Assembly: GCF_011386835.1 (NCBI RefSeq)
Contig: NC_088791.1
Coordinates: 12,772,998-12,836,997, forward strand
Source: Chrysemys picta bellii
Taxonomy: Eukaryota; Chordata; Testudines; Emydidae
Length of the DNA stretch: 64,000 nucleotides
Direction of reading: 5' to 3'
Below, piece by piece: positions 12,641 to 24,194 of the stretch. A model generated the notes under the pieces. It had not been told where the DNA came from and searched no databases. It saw only the letters and a list, made by a program, of their open reading frames with translations. Every line of letters begins with the position of its first letter. Position 1 is the stretch's first letter. The translations under genes and the position numbers were made by a program.

Positions 12641-13053
12641 CAAATGCCAGAGCCAAGGGATGTTCCAGTAGGATTTTCTCTGAGTGAACCTCCTTCCATT
12701 ACAACTCCTAATTTCGATGACTTGTTGGGAGAAACTTTGGTACCAGATCAATTGATTCCACACCAGAGCCATTTGATTCCTTAGCACCAACTGTTCCTGT
12801 TGTTCAAGACAATGCTGCACTACCATCACCACGTTATCCCATGCTACTGCAAAAACTCATGGTACAGCTGAATTTGTAATTTGTTTACTTAGTGAGTTGC
12901 TATTCCAGGGCAGAATAATGCCTTGCAATCTGAGAGTCTGTGGTTGTCCACCCTCAACTTTTAGTTAGGTTACATAGCGTTTATGTCAGCCCTGTAAATG
13001 ATGATGTATGTATATTTGGGAAATTGTTTTAAGTAGGGTGGAGGAATGAGAGG

Positions 13054-13345
13054 TGACTCCTGTCCCTTTAAATGTTTGAGCGTTTCCCCCTCTGATGCAC
13101 AAAGCCTCCTTTTTGAGGTGGTTTTTGTTTTTGTGCAACAATACAGCGAGCACAGCAGACAGCTGTTTCTGTCAGCTCCCTCCATGTCTGTGTCAATCTC
13201 CTTCCCTGCTGGGTCCAAAGATACCATTTACGGCCTCAGTTTTACACCAGTGATGAACTGTGGGCAGAAAGTCTACCAGTTTAGACATCTGACTGCTGGA
13301 TATGCAGCAGCCTACATCCACTAAACCTGTGCTGCACACACGTCT
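13054..13345 (+). repeat. 3' LTR-like repeat of gypsy remnant
   Basis: It is preceded by a purine-rich tract (AGGGTGGAGGAATGAGAGG), as expected for a polypurine tract. It begins TGACTCCTGTCCCTTTAAAT and repeats the 10041-10164 block in order. The right end is an estimate. Confidence 0.5.
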
Positions 13346-13677
13346 GGACCAGAGTGAATGACTCACTCAAGTCTGGTTATTTTTTAGATTGAGGGGCCGG
13401 ATCCAAATCTCACTGAAGTCAGTAGAAAGGCTCCCACTGACTCCAGATCAGGTCTTATCTGAGCCGTCTCATCTGTGCGTCGGAAGCCTCTGAAAAACAT
13501 TGGATTTAATAATGTGCAAAATGGCTGCTCTGCAGAATGTTAGAGACATTACATAATACCACGTCCTCCTGACAAGCAGTAGCAGATTTCAGGCCCTTGC
13601 AGGTCAACTTCTTGTTAGAGGAGAACTCAGCGATTAAGAGTTAGGGAATTTTCTTAGTGTAATTTGTTTATTTACAG

Positions 13678-14042
13678 CAGAGGCACCGACTTTCTACTGT
13701 GCTGGGGGGTGCTCAACCCCCTCTCTTCCCCAGGCCCTGCCCCCACTCCATCCCTTCCCCTAAGGCCCCACCCCCACCCTGCCTCTTCCCACCCCACTCC
13801 TGTCCCGCCTCTTCCCTTCCCTGCCCTGCCCCGTTCCACTCCCCCGAGCATGCCCCACTCTCGCTCCTCCCACTTCCCCAGCACCTCCTGCACACCGCGG
13901 AACAGCTGATCTGCAGCGGGTGGGAGGCACTGGGGGGAGGGGGAAGCATTGATTGGGGAGGCTGCCGGTGGGTGCTCAGCACCCACCATTTTTTCCCGGT
14001 GTATGCTCCAACCACGGAGCACCCACAGAGTCAGCGCCTATG
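13678..14042. mobile_element. Non-autonomous hAT-like element with C-rich core
   Basis: The left end is CAGAGGCACCGACTTTC and the right end is ACAGAGTCAGCGCCTATG, an imperfect inverted pair. Flanks ATTTACAG and ATTTAACC agree only in the first five bases. The C-rich core creates long open frames on both strands that have no protein-like composition. A relative lies at 50278-50579. Confidence 0.6.
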
Positions 14043-14045
14043 ATT

Positions 14046-14690
14046 TAACCCAATCCACAAATCAGGATCTCGGTCCAACCACCACTGCCCAGGTACCAGG
14101 AAGCAACTCCACACCAAGAATATGCTCTGGCTAGAGAGATTAAGGCAGAGAGCAAATGCTCTTGCTGTTTGTAACAGCTGTCCCCCAAAAGAGTCTGCAT
14201 CACACAACTAACAACAGTGTAGTTGTTAATGCACTGGACTGGGACTCAGGAGATCTGGGTACCACTCTTGGTCTATTCTTGGAATCCTAAAACATCCAAT
14301 ACAAGTCAGCCCTGCTTTTGCTTCATTCCACCTAATTTGGCACTGAATGTAATTGTTTAGGGCTATCTCCTGCCTCTCCTTGCTACTGAAGGGCAGTACC
14401 CAGCATATTATATAGCTAGGAAAACCTCAGCCGGTGTCTGTATTCTTCTTGCAGATCCAGTGCTTATTAATTAATTGCACCTCTTAAACCTCACTTTAGT
14501 CTCACTGAAGCATTTATTGGTAGAAAAGCTTTAAACATGTTTCAGCCAGGAAGTGGAACAGTCAATGGATACTTCTTGTATTAAGCTCTAGTCATCAAAC
14601 TATGCAGTGCTGTGCTAACCTGATATTGAATGAAGAGCATACATCTGCTGGGGGAAGGGAGAGAGACTTCTGACTTTTAAAATACTTTTA
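14046..14690. other. Intergenic DNA with a MIR-like fragment
   Basis: At 14205-14290 there is a tRNA-like SINE head fragment (AATGCACTGGACTGGGACTCAGGAGATC split over the box region). The remainder shows nothing recognisable. Confidence 0.4.
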
Positions 14691-15870
14691 ATAAAATCAT
14701 CACAGAAACACAGTAAAAACAAGAAAGTAAGTTACAAATTCAAAAATAATTGCCTATCCCAAACAGATCAAAGTGCATTTCCAATAGCCCACTGCTGAAT
14801 AAATTAATGCAAATCACTTAAGAGTGTAATATCTAAGCTCCAAAAGAAGGCGTAAAACCACTAAAAATCTTAAAAAACAAAGGACATTGGCCACCCCAGC
14901 ACCAAATAATTCACAAAGTCTACTTTTTAAAATGGCCATCTTTGCTTGACCCAAAACAAAGTTTGCCGGGCGTATCACAGATCTATTGGTGAACCGATAC
15001 TTAACAGGAAAAATAAATATAGTAGGAGAAAAATCAAGGCACAGTAACCAAAAAATACTCGGACATAAAACAAATAATGGCTGTAACCTAGAATAAGTAA
15101 GAAACATACGAAAAAGTGTCTCCTCTGCGTCACAAAGAGGACACGACACAGACACCTCTGGAGTCGAACGATGCACAGACACATTCGTGGCAATAGCCCC
15201 ATGACGAATTCTCCATAGGAGATCACCCATCCTCTTTGCAATCAGAGGCTTGTATATAGTTCACCAGGCTGGCTGGCGGGTGGGAGTCTATCATCAGAAG
15301 CTGTCTTCTCCGTTCTGTATTGGGATAAATCAACAAGTGTTCGGAAATGATGAATCTTTGCCACAAGCGCGTACAATGACTTATGGTCGAAGCTGTTAAA
15401 TGTAAATTCAGAAGACCCACTGAAGGCAAGCAAGCTGCCCGGCTTGTCAATGTCCCAGTTGCAAGCAGTAGTAACAGTAATATAATCAGGAATGACTGGC
15501 TCCAGGAGTCAACTGGCTAGCCTGGCAATTCTGCCCCTAGGAAGGGATGATTCCAGCTCTGATAACAAAAACCCAGAAACCTAGTGAATGGAATGAAAAC
15601 CAAGCCAGATATCTGCTGAGACCCATGGAAAATTGGTAAAAATCAATAAAATGAATCAGTTTTGTTACACCTGCTGCCATCCAGAAAGAGGTAAGGCTCT
15701 TAGAAACACGAGTAGGAATCCTCATGGCAGGATTATAAACAAAGGGTTTAGTGAGCAGGCCTGGGAACTCCAGCTGCCCCAATCCTAAGCCCTCTGCTTT
15801 AACCCCCCCTCTAACTTTTCCATAACTCCCTCCAAATTCCAACCCAAAATAGCATTTGGTCCCAGCATGA

Positions 15871-15918
<48 letters not shown>

Positions 15919-17788
15919 CATTATACAGTAACTGAATGCAGGAGACAAACCTGGTCCCAAAACTAAAAGCACAAAGGGTGCGAAACAAATATCCATGATT
16001 TACCCAATCAAAAGCCTTCCCTTGATCAAGGGAAATCAACCCAACATGAAAATCAAACATTTTTAGGCTGAAATTACATTGTTTGATAATAGGAAAAGGT
16101 TATCAAACAATGGACCTGTTGGGGACGCAATAGGGCTGATCAGGATGCATGACTGAACCAATCCTAATTTTTAGTCTATTTGCCAAGGCCTTTGAAAATA
16201 TTTTATGGTTGGAGCAAAGCAGGAACACAGGTCTCCATTTCTTTCCCTCCCCAAGTTTGCTCTTCTTCAGCATCAGGGTAAGAACCACTCTAAGACAACT
16301 GAGTGGCAATATCTTCTCTTTGATGCTCCTCTGAAAAACCTGCAGAAAGTCAGGCCCAAGAAGGGTCCAATAAGTTTTATAAGGCCTTATAAAACTTCAC
16401 AGGTGCCTTCCTTGGAGCAAAGCCACTTAGGGCAGAAGTCAATTCTGAGAGTGTCAGGTTCTGCTCAAGTCTGTCGACATCCAATGCTGAGATCCTAGGA
16501 AGATCCTCAAGGAGCCACTGAGTCTCAGACGGACACACAGGCTCCGTGACATACAGGTCTGAGAAAAAATTCACAGCAAAGTCCCTAATCCCCCAGGGCA
16601 TGAAAGCACTAGGCCTGATGATGTCTTGAAATGTTCAATCATCTTCCACGCTGCATGTTTCTTTTCCGGACCAAATAGGGAAGGCCCTGAAATTGGACCC
16701 CACCAGTGCACCCTGTACTTTGGTATCCAACATGTCCCTCAAGAGCTGTTTATTATATTTCAAGCTCTTATGCAACCCAGCATCATTACTTCCATGAAAG
16801 TCTTTTCAAGTTCCACAGTCCCCAACCCTAACTCACTCCACCATACTCGGGTCAAGGCCCAGGGTTGTCCGCTGTGTGTATTGCTGACAAAAAACATTGA
16901 ATATTAACTGTACCCACCTCCCACCGTTGCTTCAAGGAGGGGGAAATGTCCTTTGAGGCAATGCAGGCTTCTCAGAGATAATTGAAAGAGCCATGAAAGT
17001 GAACATCTTGTTAAAGGCGAGTGTTAAAATGCCAGTATGGATGACAGTCTTGACAAGAAAGAAGAGGCAATACAAATAAGATAAAACCATGATCTGAAAT
17101 TCCAGTAGGGACAATACAACCAGAAAGCAAATGAGATAAATTAAGAGTAAAAATATAGGCCAACAGGCCACAGAGAAAGAGCTGGCACTAGCCCTCGACC
17201 AGGTGTAAAGGTGCATAAGGTCCCTACAGTGGGAGCGTAGACATGAGTCAAGAAAAGATGGCATTGCTCAAAAGTAGCTTGAACCATCAATAAAAGGTCT
17301 GGGACACATTCCTGCACAGCCACGGAATCCGGCTTCACCTGGTCTGCAAAGAGAATGGCAACCCCTGCCCTTGTAGTGGACCCATGACTCAGAAAAACCT
17401 CCCCTCTTCAAACAGGCAGCCAATCGGTTTGGTTACCTGCAGCTGGGTGCGTCTCTTGCAAAAATGAAATGCCCACCCTTTTCTGGGACAGGTCCTCAGA
17501 AAGAGCCATATGTGTTTTAATGTCCCTGCACCCATTCACATGCAGAGAGCCACATACACAATTATCCATCAGACCAGTACACATCAGAAAAAATAAAACC
17601 AGACAGCCACAAAAAAAGCCTCTAAAACCTCAAACAAAAACACCAAATTCACCTCTATCCCTTAATCCCCATCACTTCCATCGGTCAAAGAGACATGGAC
17701 TTTCACCATCAGTTTTGTCAATCTGTACCGCTTCTGTTTATCAAACTCAGACACAAAGACAAGTCTGAGCAGACAACAAAACAGATTA
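14690..17788 (-). pseudogene. Tx1-type LINE ORF2, 3' portion (degenerate)
   Basis: On the minus strand, in element order from high to low coordinates, there are three recognisable blocks. The first is an AP-endonuclease-like part near 17200-17480, with SFLQETHPAAG and HVYAPT. The second is a reverse transcriptase part at about 16600-15800, with KKWRPVFLLCSNHKIFSKAL and MHPDQPYCVPNRSI, then GLISLDQGKAFDWVNH as motif A. The third is the C-terminal region at 15230-14814, with LLWRIRHGAIATNV and CPLCDAEETL. This order and wording fit the Tx1 branch of L1-like elements. Many frameshifts and stops make it inactive. The 5' part lies beyond the inserted LINE at 17789-19368. Confidence 0.7.
15868..15916. 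repeat. (TC)n(TA)n microsatellite inside the LINE
   Basis: A TC run of about 30 bases, with one TTT interruption, passes into TATATATATATATG. It has expanded inside the Tx1 RT region and adds a run of charged residues to the broken frame. Confidence 0.85.
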
Positions 17789-19368
17789 AGGTCATAAGAA
17801 CAAAGAATGGCCGTACTGGGTCAGACCAGAGGTCCATTTAGCCCAGTATCCTGTCTACCGACAGTGGCCAATGCCAGGTGCCCCAGAGGGAGTGGACCTA
17901 ACAGGCAATTATCAAGTGATCTCTCTCCTGCCATCCATCTCCATCCTCTGACAAACAGAGGCTAGGGACACCATTCCTTACCCATCCTGGCTAATAGCCA
18001 TTAATGGACTTAACCACCATGAATTTATCCAGTTCTCTTTTAAACGCTGTTATAGTCCTCGCCTTCACAATCTCCTCAGGTAAGGAGTTCCACTAGTTGA
18101 CTGTGCGAAGAAGAACTTACTTGTATTTGTTTTAAACCTGCTGCCTATTAATTTCATTTGGTGACCCCTTGTTCTTGTATTATGGGAATAAGTAAATAAC
18201 TTTTCCTTATCCACATCACTCATGATTTTATATACCTCTATCATATCCCCCCTTAGTCTCCTCTTTTCCAAGCTGAAGAGTCCTAGCCTCTTTAATCTCT
18301 CCTCATATGGGACCCGTTCCAAACCCCTAATCATTTTAGTTGCCCTTTTATGAACCTTTTCTAGTGTCAGTATATCTTTTTTGAGATGAGGAGACCACAT
18401 CTGTACGCAGTATTCGAGATGTGGGTGTACTATCAATTTATATAAGGGCAATAATATATTCTCTGCCTTATTCTCTATCCCCTTTTTAATGATTCCTAAC
18501 ATCCTGTTTGCTTTTTTGACCGCCTCTGCACACTGCTTGGACATCTTCAGAGAACTATCCACAATGACTCCAAGATCTTTTTCCTGACTTTTTGTAGTTA
18601 AATTAGCCCCCATCATATTGTATGTATAGTTGGGATTATTTTTTCCAATGTGCATTACTTTACATTTATCCACATTAAACTTCATTTTCCATTTTGTTGC
18701 CCAGTCACTTAGTTTTGTGAGATCTTTTTGAAGTTCGTCACAGTCTGCTTTGGTCTTAACTATCTTGAGCAGTTTAGTATCATCTGCAAACTTTGCCACC
18801 TCACTGTTTACCCCTTTCTCCAGATCATTTATGAATAAGTTGAATAGAATTGGTCCTAGGACTGACCCTTGGGGAACACCACTAGTTACCCCTCTCCATT
18901 CTGAGAATTTACCATTAATTCCTACCCTTTGTTCCCTGTCTTTTAACCAGTTCTCAGTCCATGAAAGGATCTTCCCTTTTATCCCATGACAGCTTAATTT
19001 ACGTAAGAGCCTTTGGTGAAGGACCTTGTCAAAGGCTTTCTGGAAATCTGAGTACACTATGTCCACTGGATCCCCCTTGTCCACATGTTTGTTGACCCCT
19101 TCAAAGAATTCTAATAGATTAGTAAGACATGATTTCCCTTTACAGAAACCGTATTGACTATTGCTCAACAGTTTATGTTTTTCTATGTGTCTGACAATTT
19201 TATTCTTAACTATTGTTTTGACTAATTTGCCCGGTACCGACATTAGACTTACCAGTCTGTAATTGCCGGGATCACCTCTAGAGCCCTTTTTAAATATTGG
19301 TGTTACATTAGCTAACTTCCAGTCATTGGGTACAGAAGCCGATTTAAAGGACAGGTTACAAACCACTC
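17789..19368 (-). mobile_element. CR1/L2-type LINE inserted in the Tx1 LINE
   Basis: A 5'-truncated LINE of about 1.6 kb, with coding on the minus strand and its 3' end at the low coordinate (GGTCATAAGAACAAAGAATGG on the + strand). Tx1-like sequence continues on both sides: ORF1-like above 19370 and ORF2 below 17788. It therefore landed inside that element and is younger. Exact target duplications were not found. Confidence 0.75.
18065..19366 (-). CDS. LINE reverse transcriptase, 5'-truncated (CR1/L2 group)
   Basis: A 433-residue open frame covers most of the RT domain. It contains DWKLANVTPIFKKG near residue 15 and motif A VDIVYSDFQKAFD near 101-113. Motif [12 protein letters not shown] is near 162-172 and motif C FADD at 193-196, so the catalytic aspartates are present. 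The C-terminal part, with [16 protein letters not shown] and [19 protein letters not shown], is typical of CR1/L2 ORF2. The start shown is not biological: the endonuclease is missing and the frame begins at a truncation. A frameshift near the C-terminus replaces the usual LWNSLP segment. It acts in no host pathway and is a dead LINE fragment. Confidence 0.8.
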   Translation of the reverse strand: MVCNLSFKSASVPNDWKLANVTPIFKKGSRGDPGNYRLVSLMSVPGKLVKTIVKNKIVRHIEKHKLLSNSQYGFCKGKSCLTNLLEFFEGVNKHVDKGDPVDIVYSDFQKAFDKVLHQRLLRKLSCHGIKGKILSWTENWLKDREQRVGINGKFSEWRGVTSGVPQGSVLGPILFNLFINDLEKGVNSEVAKFADDTKLLKIVKTKADCDELQKDLTKLSDWATKWKMKFNVDKCKVMHIGKNNPNYTYNMMGANLTTKSQEKDLGVIVDSSLKMSKQCAEAVKKANRMLGIIKKGIENKAENILLPLYKLIVHPHLEYCVQMWSPHLKKDILTLEKVHKRATKMIRGLERVPYEERLKRLGLFSLEKRRLRGDMIEVYKIMSDVDKEKLFTYSHNTRTRGHQMKLIGSRFKTNTSKFFFAQSTSGTPYLRRL

Positions 19369-19369
19369 A

Positions 19370-20490
19370 GCCACCTTTACCCCAGGTTTCCCTTTAGTCT
19401 CACCCAGAACCCTACCATTAGCGTCCACGGTATATCCCCACCTAGGGAGTTCAGGACCCAAAGTATCAGTGAGTTCATCATCCCCCACATTCTCAGACTC
19501 AGAGTCGCTACAGACCTTGAGCGGGGGAGCCTCAGTGAGACCCAGGGAGGGGGCTGCTGGGACCGAGGGGGGTGAAACTAATACCTGAGACTTTTCCATG
19601 TCCGCAACCAAAGAACCTCAGCAGCGTGCTCCCCAACGGCACTAACCAAGCTAGCCCTCTTCTCACCCTCAAAAACTAGAGCCCCCTTTGCCTTGAGTGG
19701 CTGTTTTTTTGCCTGAGGGCTTTGCCAGCAAACCAGAATCCTCCATCAAGGCCGCAGATTCCATAGCAACAAGCTCAGCCTCCATTTTGCAGTCAGGTTC
19801 AGGCCAAGAAGCCACCAAACAAGTAATGCCATCTTCTCCATTTTGTAAAGGGGCCATTATTCCCCCTCCCGAACCAACATCCCCAGAGACATCTGAAGCC
19901 TATTGGGACTCACTATCTGACATAGCCACTCACTCTGTGCTTTAGTCTCAGAAACAATCACATTCCCAGGCCCAGGGTCACCATTCCCAGTGGCAGGCTG
20001 CCTCTTCTAAGGGCACTGATTGACTAAATGTGTCAGACGCCCCCAACGAAAATAGGCCATGTCCTCAGAGGCAACAAACAGAGTGTAATCACATTCCCCA
20101 AGCCTGTACTTCAGAGACACTTTTAACACTTTGGAAGCATTGGTTGATATCATATAAACCTGCCTCTGAAAGGACCAAACCTCTGGGGTTTTCCAGCCAA
20201 AGGATTCCTCCTAGTGATCTTATCATAATGCACCAGGTCTTTACCTGGTGCTCTAAAGAGGGGCATTAGAGATAGTGACTTAACAGCAGGCGTTAAGAGG
20301 GGCCCTACTGGGACAAAAACACCCCACACAACAATCCTCTCCTCAATGAGGCTGAGCGTGGCACCAAACACAACACCCACATAAGCACATTTTTAAACCC
20401 CATCACTTTCCCACAGGTAGACCAAACCCCTCCTCAGAGGCAGAGTATGGAGGGAAAACCCACAACCCTAGGCCATGGGTTCAACCCTCA
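19370..20490 (-). pseudogene. Tx1-type LINE ORF1 region (degenerate)
   Basis: On the minus strand, RRQVYM-like wording (RQVYMISTNASKVLKV at about 20160-20110) is followed by CDYTLFVASEDMAYF and a worn CCHC-type zinc knuckle (FRWGRLTHLVNQCP). The first cysteines of the knuckle are lost. This order matches ORF1 of Tx1-like elements. Downstream there is an acidic, Ser-rich tail. Stops break it repeatedly. The pairing with ORF2 at 14690-17788 suggests one element split by the LINE at 17789-19368. Confidence 0.55.
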
Positions 20491-20509
20491 GAAGCTGTAA
20501 CAAACCAAG

Positions 20510-20712
20510 GCCGGGTTGCCTAGTGGATAGAGCACTAGACTAGTGTTCAGGAGATCTGAGTTCTGTTCTTGGCTTTGGCCCTGCCCTGCTGGGTGAGTCA
20601 CTTCACTTCTTTGTTCCTCAGTCTCCCTGCTTGCAAAATGGGCATAATGATGTGTCCTTTGTAAAGTGCTTTGAGAGCTATTGATGAAAAGCATTAGGTG
20701 TCATAACATCAT
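20510..20712 (+). mobile_element. MIR-like SINE
   Basis: A tRNA-like head (GCCTAGTGGATAGAGCACTA) is followed by a CORE/L2-like body (GGGTGAGTCACTTCACTTC, TTCCTCAGTCTCCC, GCAAAATGGGCATAATGA, TTTGTAAAGTGCTTTGAGAG). The order is correct for MIR on the + strand. Confidence 0.6.
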
Positions 20713-20879
20713 TAGTGAACTGGGAGGCTGGAACGCTTGGTTATTCTTATAAGCTAAGCTGCAACAGAGGGATTCAGTGTCTGGATGGGAGACAGGTTAA
20801 GGCCAGCTGAGCTACTGTGTGGCATGAATAACTCAGTCTAGGGAGCGCTCTCCTCCCTGAAACAGCCTCCCCTCCATGC

Positions 20880-21492
20880 CCCAATGTGTATTGTGTCTGG
20901 TTCTGGGCACCACACTTTGGGAGAGATATGAACAAATTGGAAAAAAGTCCAGAGGAGAGCAACAAAAATGATTAAAGGTCTAGATCTAGGAGGAAAGACG
21001 GGGGGTGGGGGGAAAGGGTTTGTTTAGGTGGAGAAGAGAAGATCAGGGGTGGGCATAACAGTCTTTAAGTATGTAAAAGGTTGTTATAGAGAGGAGGGTG
21101 ATAAATTGTTCTCCTTAACCACTGGGGACAGGACAAGAAGCAATTGGCCTAAACTGCAGCAAGGGAGGTCTAGGTTGGACATTAGAAAAAGCTTCCTAAC
21201 TGTCAGGGTGATTAAGCTCTGGAACAAATTGCCTAGGGAGGTTGTGGAAAATCCATCATTGGAGGTTTTTAAGAACAGGTTAGCTTCCCGCAGTACCCAT
21301 TGGCCGAGAACAAAATGTCTCACGGCCCACCAGAGGATTACCCTGATGGGCCGCATGCCGAAGGTTGCTGACCCCTGGGTTAGACAAACTTGTCAGGAAT
21401 GATCTACATAATACTTAGTGCTGCCTCAGTGCAGGGGATTGGACTAGATGACCTCTTGAGGTCCCTTCCCATCCTACATTTCTATGATTCTA
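20880..21492 (+). mobile_element. CR1 LINE 3' end fragment, interrupted
   Basis: It reads the end of CR1 ORF2 on the + strand, including [20 protein letters not shown] and [19 protein letters not shown]. The usual CR1 3' UTR follows (GGATTGGACTAGATGACCTC, TTCTATGATTCTATAAAC). A hAT-like remnant splits it at 21285-21377. Divergence is higher than in the copies at 21986 and 26800, so it is older. Confidence 0.75.
21285..21377. mobile_element. hAT-like remnant inside CR1
   Basis: The right end is GAAGGTTGCTGACCCCTG. The next bases, GGTTAGAC (21378-21385), resume the CR1. GGTTAG at 21279-21284 precedes the insert, consistent with a damaged 8-bp target duplication. The left terminal repeat has been deleted. 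Confidence 0.6.
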
Positions 21493-21985
21493 TAAACAGG
21501 TCTCTGTTCCTCAGAGCTGGCCAAAAGAAATCCTGAAATTAAACCCACAAGGACCACAAAACTAAACAAACCCAATCAGGAGATGGCTAATTAGCTCTTC
21601 TGGGCTCAATCCCTGCCAACCTGACACACGGGCAGAGTTTGTGCCAGCTGGAGGAAGCAAGCTTAAAAAGGAGAGCTGGTCACAGCAAGGGGTAGCAACC
21701 AGGAGGAAAGCAACTGTGCCTTAGAAGCAGCTGTCTCTTGTTACAGAACAGCTGAGAGGGGAAACAGCTGATAAGCTTCCCCCGCCCTCAAAGACTTACC
21801 AAACCCCTGAGAGACCTTTGAAAGGGGGAAAGGCTCTGAAACTGCCTAAGTGTGACCCCGAGAAAGGCCCTGCCTATCACACCTGGATAATGTTCGCCCG
21901 CCTACTTCCTGGCTACCAATAAGACACCGAGGTAATGTTGCTGCTTGAAAGTGTCCTGGGAGATATATCTGAGGTCTTGTCTCCC
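21493..21985. other. Intergenic DNA, no gene seen
   Basis: No exon or element end was recognised. Open frames are short and unremarkable. Confidence 0.4.
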
Positions 21986-24190
21986 ATTCATAGATTCATA
22001 GATTCATAGATTCTAGGACTGGAAGGGACCTCGAGAGGTCATCGAGTCCAGTCCCCTGCCCGCATGGCAGGACCAAATACTGTCTAGACCATCCCTGATA
22101 GACATTTATCTAACCTACTCTTAAATATCTCCAGAGACGGAGATTCCACAACTTCCCTAGGCAATTTGTTCCAGTGTTTAACCACCCTGACAGTTAGGAA
22201 CTTTTTCCTAATGTCCAACCTAGACCTCCCTTGCTGCAGTTTAAACCCATTGTTTCTGGTTCTATCCTTAGAGGCTAAGGTGAACAAGTTCTCTCCCTCC
22301 TCCTTATGATACCCTTTTAGATACCTGAAAACTGCTATCATGTCCCCTCTCAGTCTTCTCTTTTCCAAACTAAACAAACCCAATTCTTTCAGCCTTCCTT
22401 CATAGGTCATGTTCTCAAGACCTTTAATCATTCCTGTTGCTCTTCTTTGGACCCTTTCCAATTTCTCCACATCTTTTTTAAAATGCGGCGCCCAGAACTG
22501 GACACAATACTCCAGCTGAGGCCTAACCAGAGCAGAGTAGAGCGGAAGAATGACTTCTCGTGTCTTGCTCACAACACACCTGTTAATGCATCCCAGAATC
22601 ATGTTTGCTTTTTTTGCAACAGCATCACACTGTTGACTCATATTTAGCTTGTGGTCCACTATAACCCCTAGATCCCTTTCTGCCGTACTCCTACCTAGAC
22701 AGTCTTTTCCCATTCTGTATGTGTGAAATTGATTTTTCCTTCCTAAGTGGAGCACTTTGCATTTGTCTTTGTTAAACTTCATCCTGTTTAACTCAGACCA
22801 TTTCTCCAATTTGTCCAGATCATTTTGAATTATGACCCTGTCCTCCAAAGTAGTTGCAATCCCTCCCAGTTTGGTTTCATCCGCAAACTTAATAAGCGTA
22901 CTTTCTATGCCAATATCTAAGTCGTTGATGAAGATATTGAACAGAGCCGGTCCCAAAACAGACCCCTGCGGTACCCCACTCGTTACGCCTTTCCAGCAGG
23001 ATTGGGAACCATTAATAATAACTCTCTGAGTACGGTTATCCAGCCAGTTATGCACCCACCTTATAGTAGCCCCATCTAAATTGTATTTGCCTAGTTTATC
23101 GATAAGAATATCATGCGAGACCGTATCAAATGCCTTACTAAAGTCTAGGTATACCACATCCACCGCTTCACCCTTATCCACAAGGCTCGTTATCCTATCA
23201 AAGAAAGCTATCAGATTGGTTTGACATGATTTGTTCTTCACAAATCCATGCTGGCTGTTCCCTATCACCTTACCACCTTCCAAGTGTTTGCAGATGATTT
23301 CCTTAATTACTTGCTCCATTATCTTCCCTGGCACAGAAGTTAAACTAACTGGTCTGTAGTTTCCTGGGTTGTTTTTATTTCCCTTTTTATAGATGGGCAC
23401 TATATTTGCCCTTTTCCAGTCTTCTGGAATCTCTCCCGTCTCCCATGACTTTCCAAAGATAATAGCTAGAGGCTCAGATACCTCCTCTATTAGCTCCTTG
23501 AGTATTCTAGGATGCATTTCATCAGGCCCGGGTGACTTGCAGGCATCTAACTTTTCTACGTGATTTTTAACTTGTTCTTTTTTTATTTTATCCGCTAAAC
23601 CTACCCCCTTCCCATTAGTATTCACTACGTTAGGCATTCCTTCAGACTTCTCAGTGAAGACCGAAACAAAGAAGTCATTAAGCATCTCTGCCATTTCCAA
23701 GTTTCCTGTTACTGTTTCTCCCTCTTCACTAAGCAGTGGGCCTACCCTGTCTTTGGTCTTCCTCTTGCTTCTAATGTATTGATAAAAAGTCTTCTTGTTT
23801 CCTTTTATTCCCGTAGCTAGTTTGAGCTCATTTTGTGCCTTTGCCTTTCTAATCTTGCCCCTGCATTCCTGTGTTGTTTGCCTATATTCATCCTTTGTAA
23901 TCTGTCCTAGTTTCCATTTTTTATATGACTCCTTTTTATTTTTTAGATCGTGCAAGATCTCGTGGTTAAGCTAAGGTGGTCTTTTGCCACATTTTCTATC
24001 TTTCCTAACCAGCGGAATAGCTTGCTTTTGGGCCCTTAATAGTGTCCCTTTGAAAAACTGCCAACTCTCCTCAGTTGTTTTTCCCCTCAGTCTTGATTCC
24101 CATGGGACCTTACCTATTAGCTCTCTGAGCTTCCCAAAATCTGCCTTCCTGAAATCCATTGTCTCTATTTTGCTGTCTCTATTTTGCAGT
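21986..24190 (-). mobile_element. CR1 LINE, long 5'-truncated copy
   Basis: About 2.2 kb of CR1 in minus orientation. The 3' end carries an ATTCATAG-type tail at about 21987-22013, the microsatellite-like terminus typical of CR1. The neighbouring GGAAGGGACCTCGAGAGGTC is the conserved 3' UTR. The copy includes nearly the whole RT part of ORF2 and is among the youngest elements in the window. Confidence 0.9.
22084..23955 (-). CDS. CR1 ORF2 reverse transcriptase (623 residues, 5' part cut by a stop)
   Basis: RT motif [12 protein letters not shown] lies near residues 267-277 and motif [12 protein letters not shown] near 326-336. Motif C reads FADE at 357-360, where the family has FADD, so one catalytic aspartate is replaced. 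The C-terminal CR1 signature [20 protein letters not shown] is followed by [16 protein letters not shown] and [15 protein letters not shown]. Upstream, the same frame continues to about 24190 ([24 protein letters not shown]) through a single TAG at 23969-23971. The surrounding residues PP-LNHEI suggest a former Trp codon. The first Met is therefore not the true start. The endonuclease half is absent. Confidence 0.85.
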   Translation of the reverse strand: MHDLKNKKESYKKWKLGQITKDEYRQTTQECRGKIRKAKAQNELKLATGIKGNKKTFYQYIRSKRKTKDRVGPLLSEEGETVTGNLEMAEMLNDFFVSVFTEKSEGMPNVVNTNGKGVGLADKIKKEQVKNHVEKLDACKSPGPDEMHPRILKELIEEVSEPLAIIFGKSWETGEIPEDWKRANIVPIYKKGNKNNPGNYRPVSLTSVPGKIMEQVIKEIICKHLEGGKVIGNSQHGFVKNKSCQTNLIAFFDRITSLVDKGEAVDVVYLDFSKAFDTVSHDILIDKLGKYNLDGATIRWVHNWLDNRTQRVIINGSQSCWKGVTSGVPQGSVLGPALFNIFINDLDIGIESTLIKFADETKLGGIATTLEDRVIIQNDLDKLEKWSELNRMKFNKDKCKVLHLGRKNQFHTYRMGKDCLGRSTAERDLGVIVDHKLNMSQQCDAVAKKANMILGCINRCVVSKTREVILPLYSALVRPQLEYCVQFWAPHFKKDVEKLERVQRRATGMIKGLENMTYEGRLKELGLFSLEKRRLRGDMIAVFRYLKGYHKEEGENLFTLASKDRTRNNGFKLQQGRSRLDIRKKFLTVRVVKHWNKLPREVVESPSLEIFKSRLDKCLSGMV

Positions 24191-24194
24191 CTGA

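Noticed and set aside
13664..14043. Three overlapping open frames of about 100 residues
   Set aside because: C-rich core of the non-autonomous element at 13678-14042; no protein-like composition.
18750..18989. Plus-strand open frame inside the LINE
   Set aside because: Antisense shadow of the reverse transcriptase frame; the same kind of shadow recurs at 22447 and 27274.
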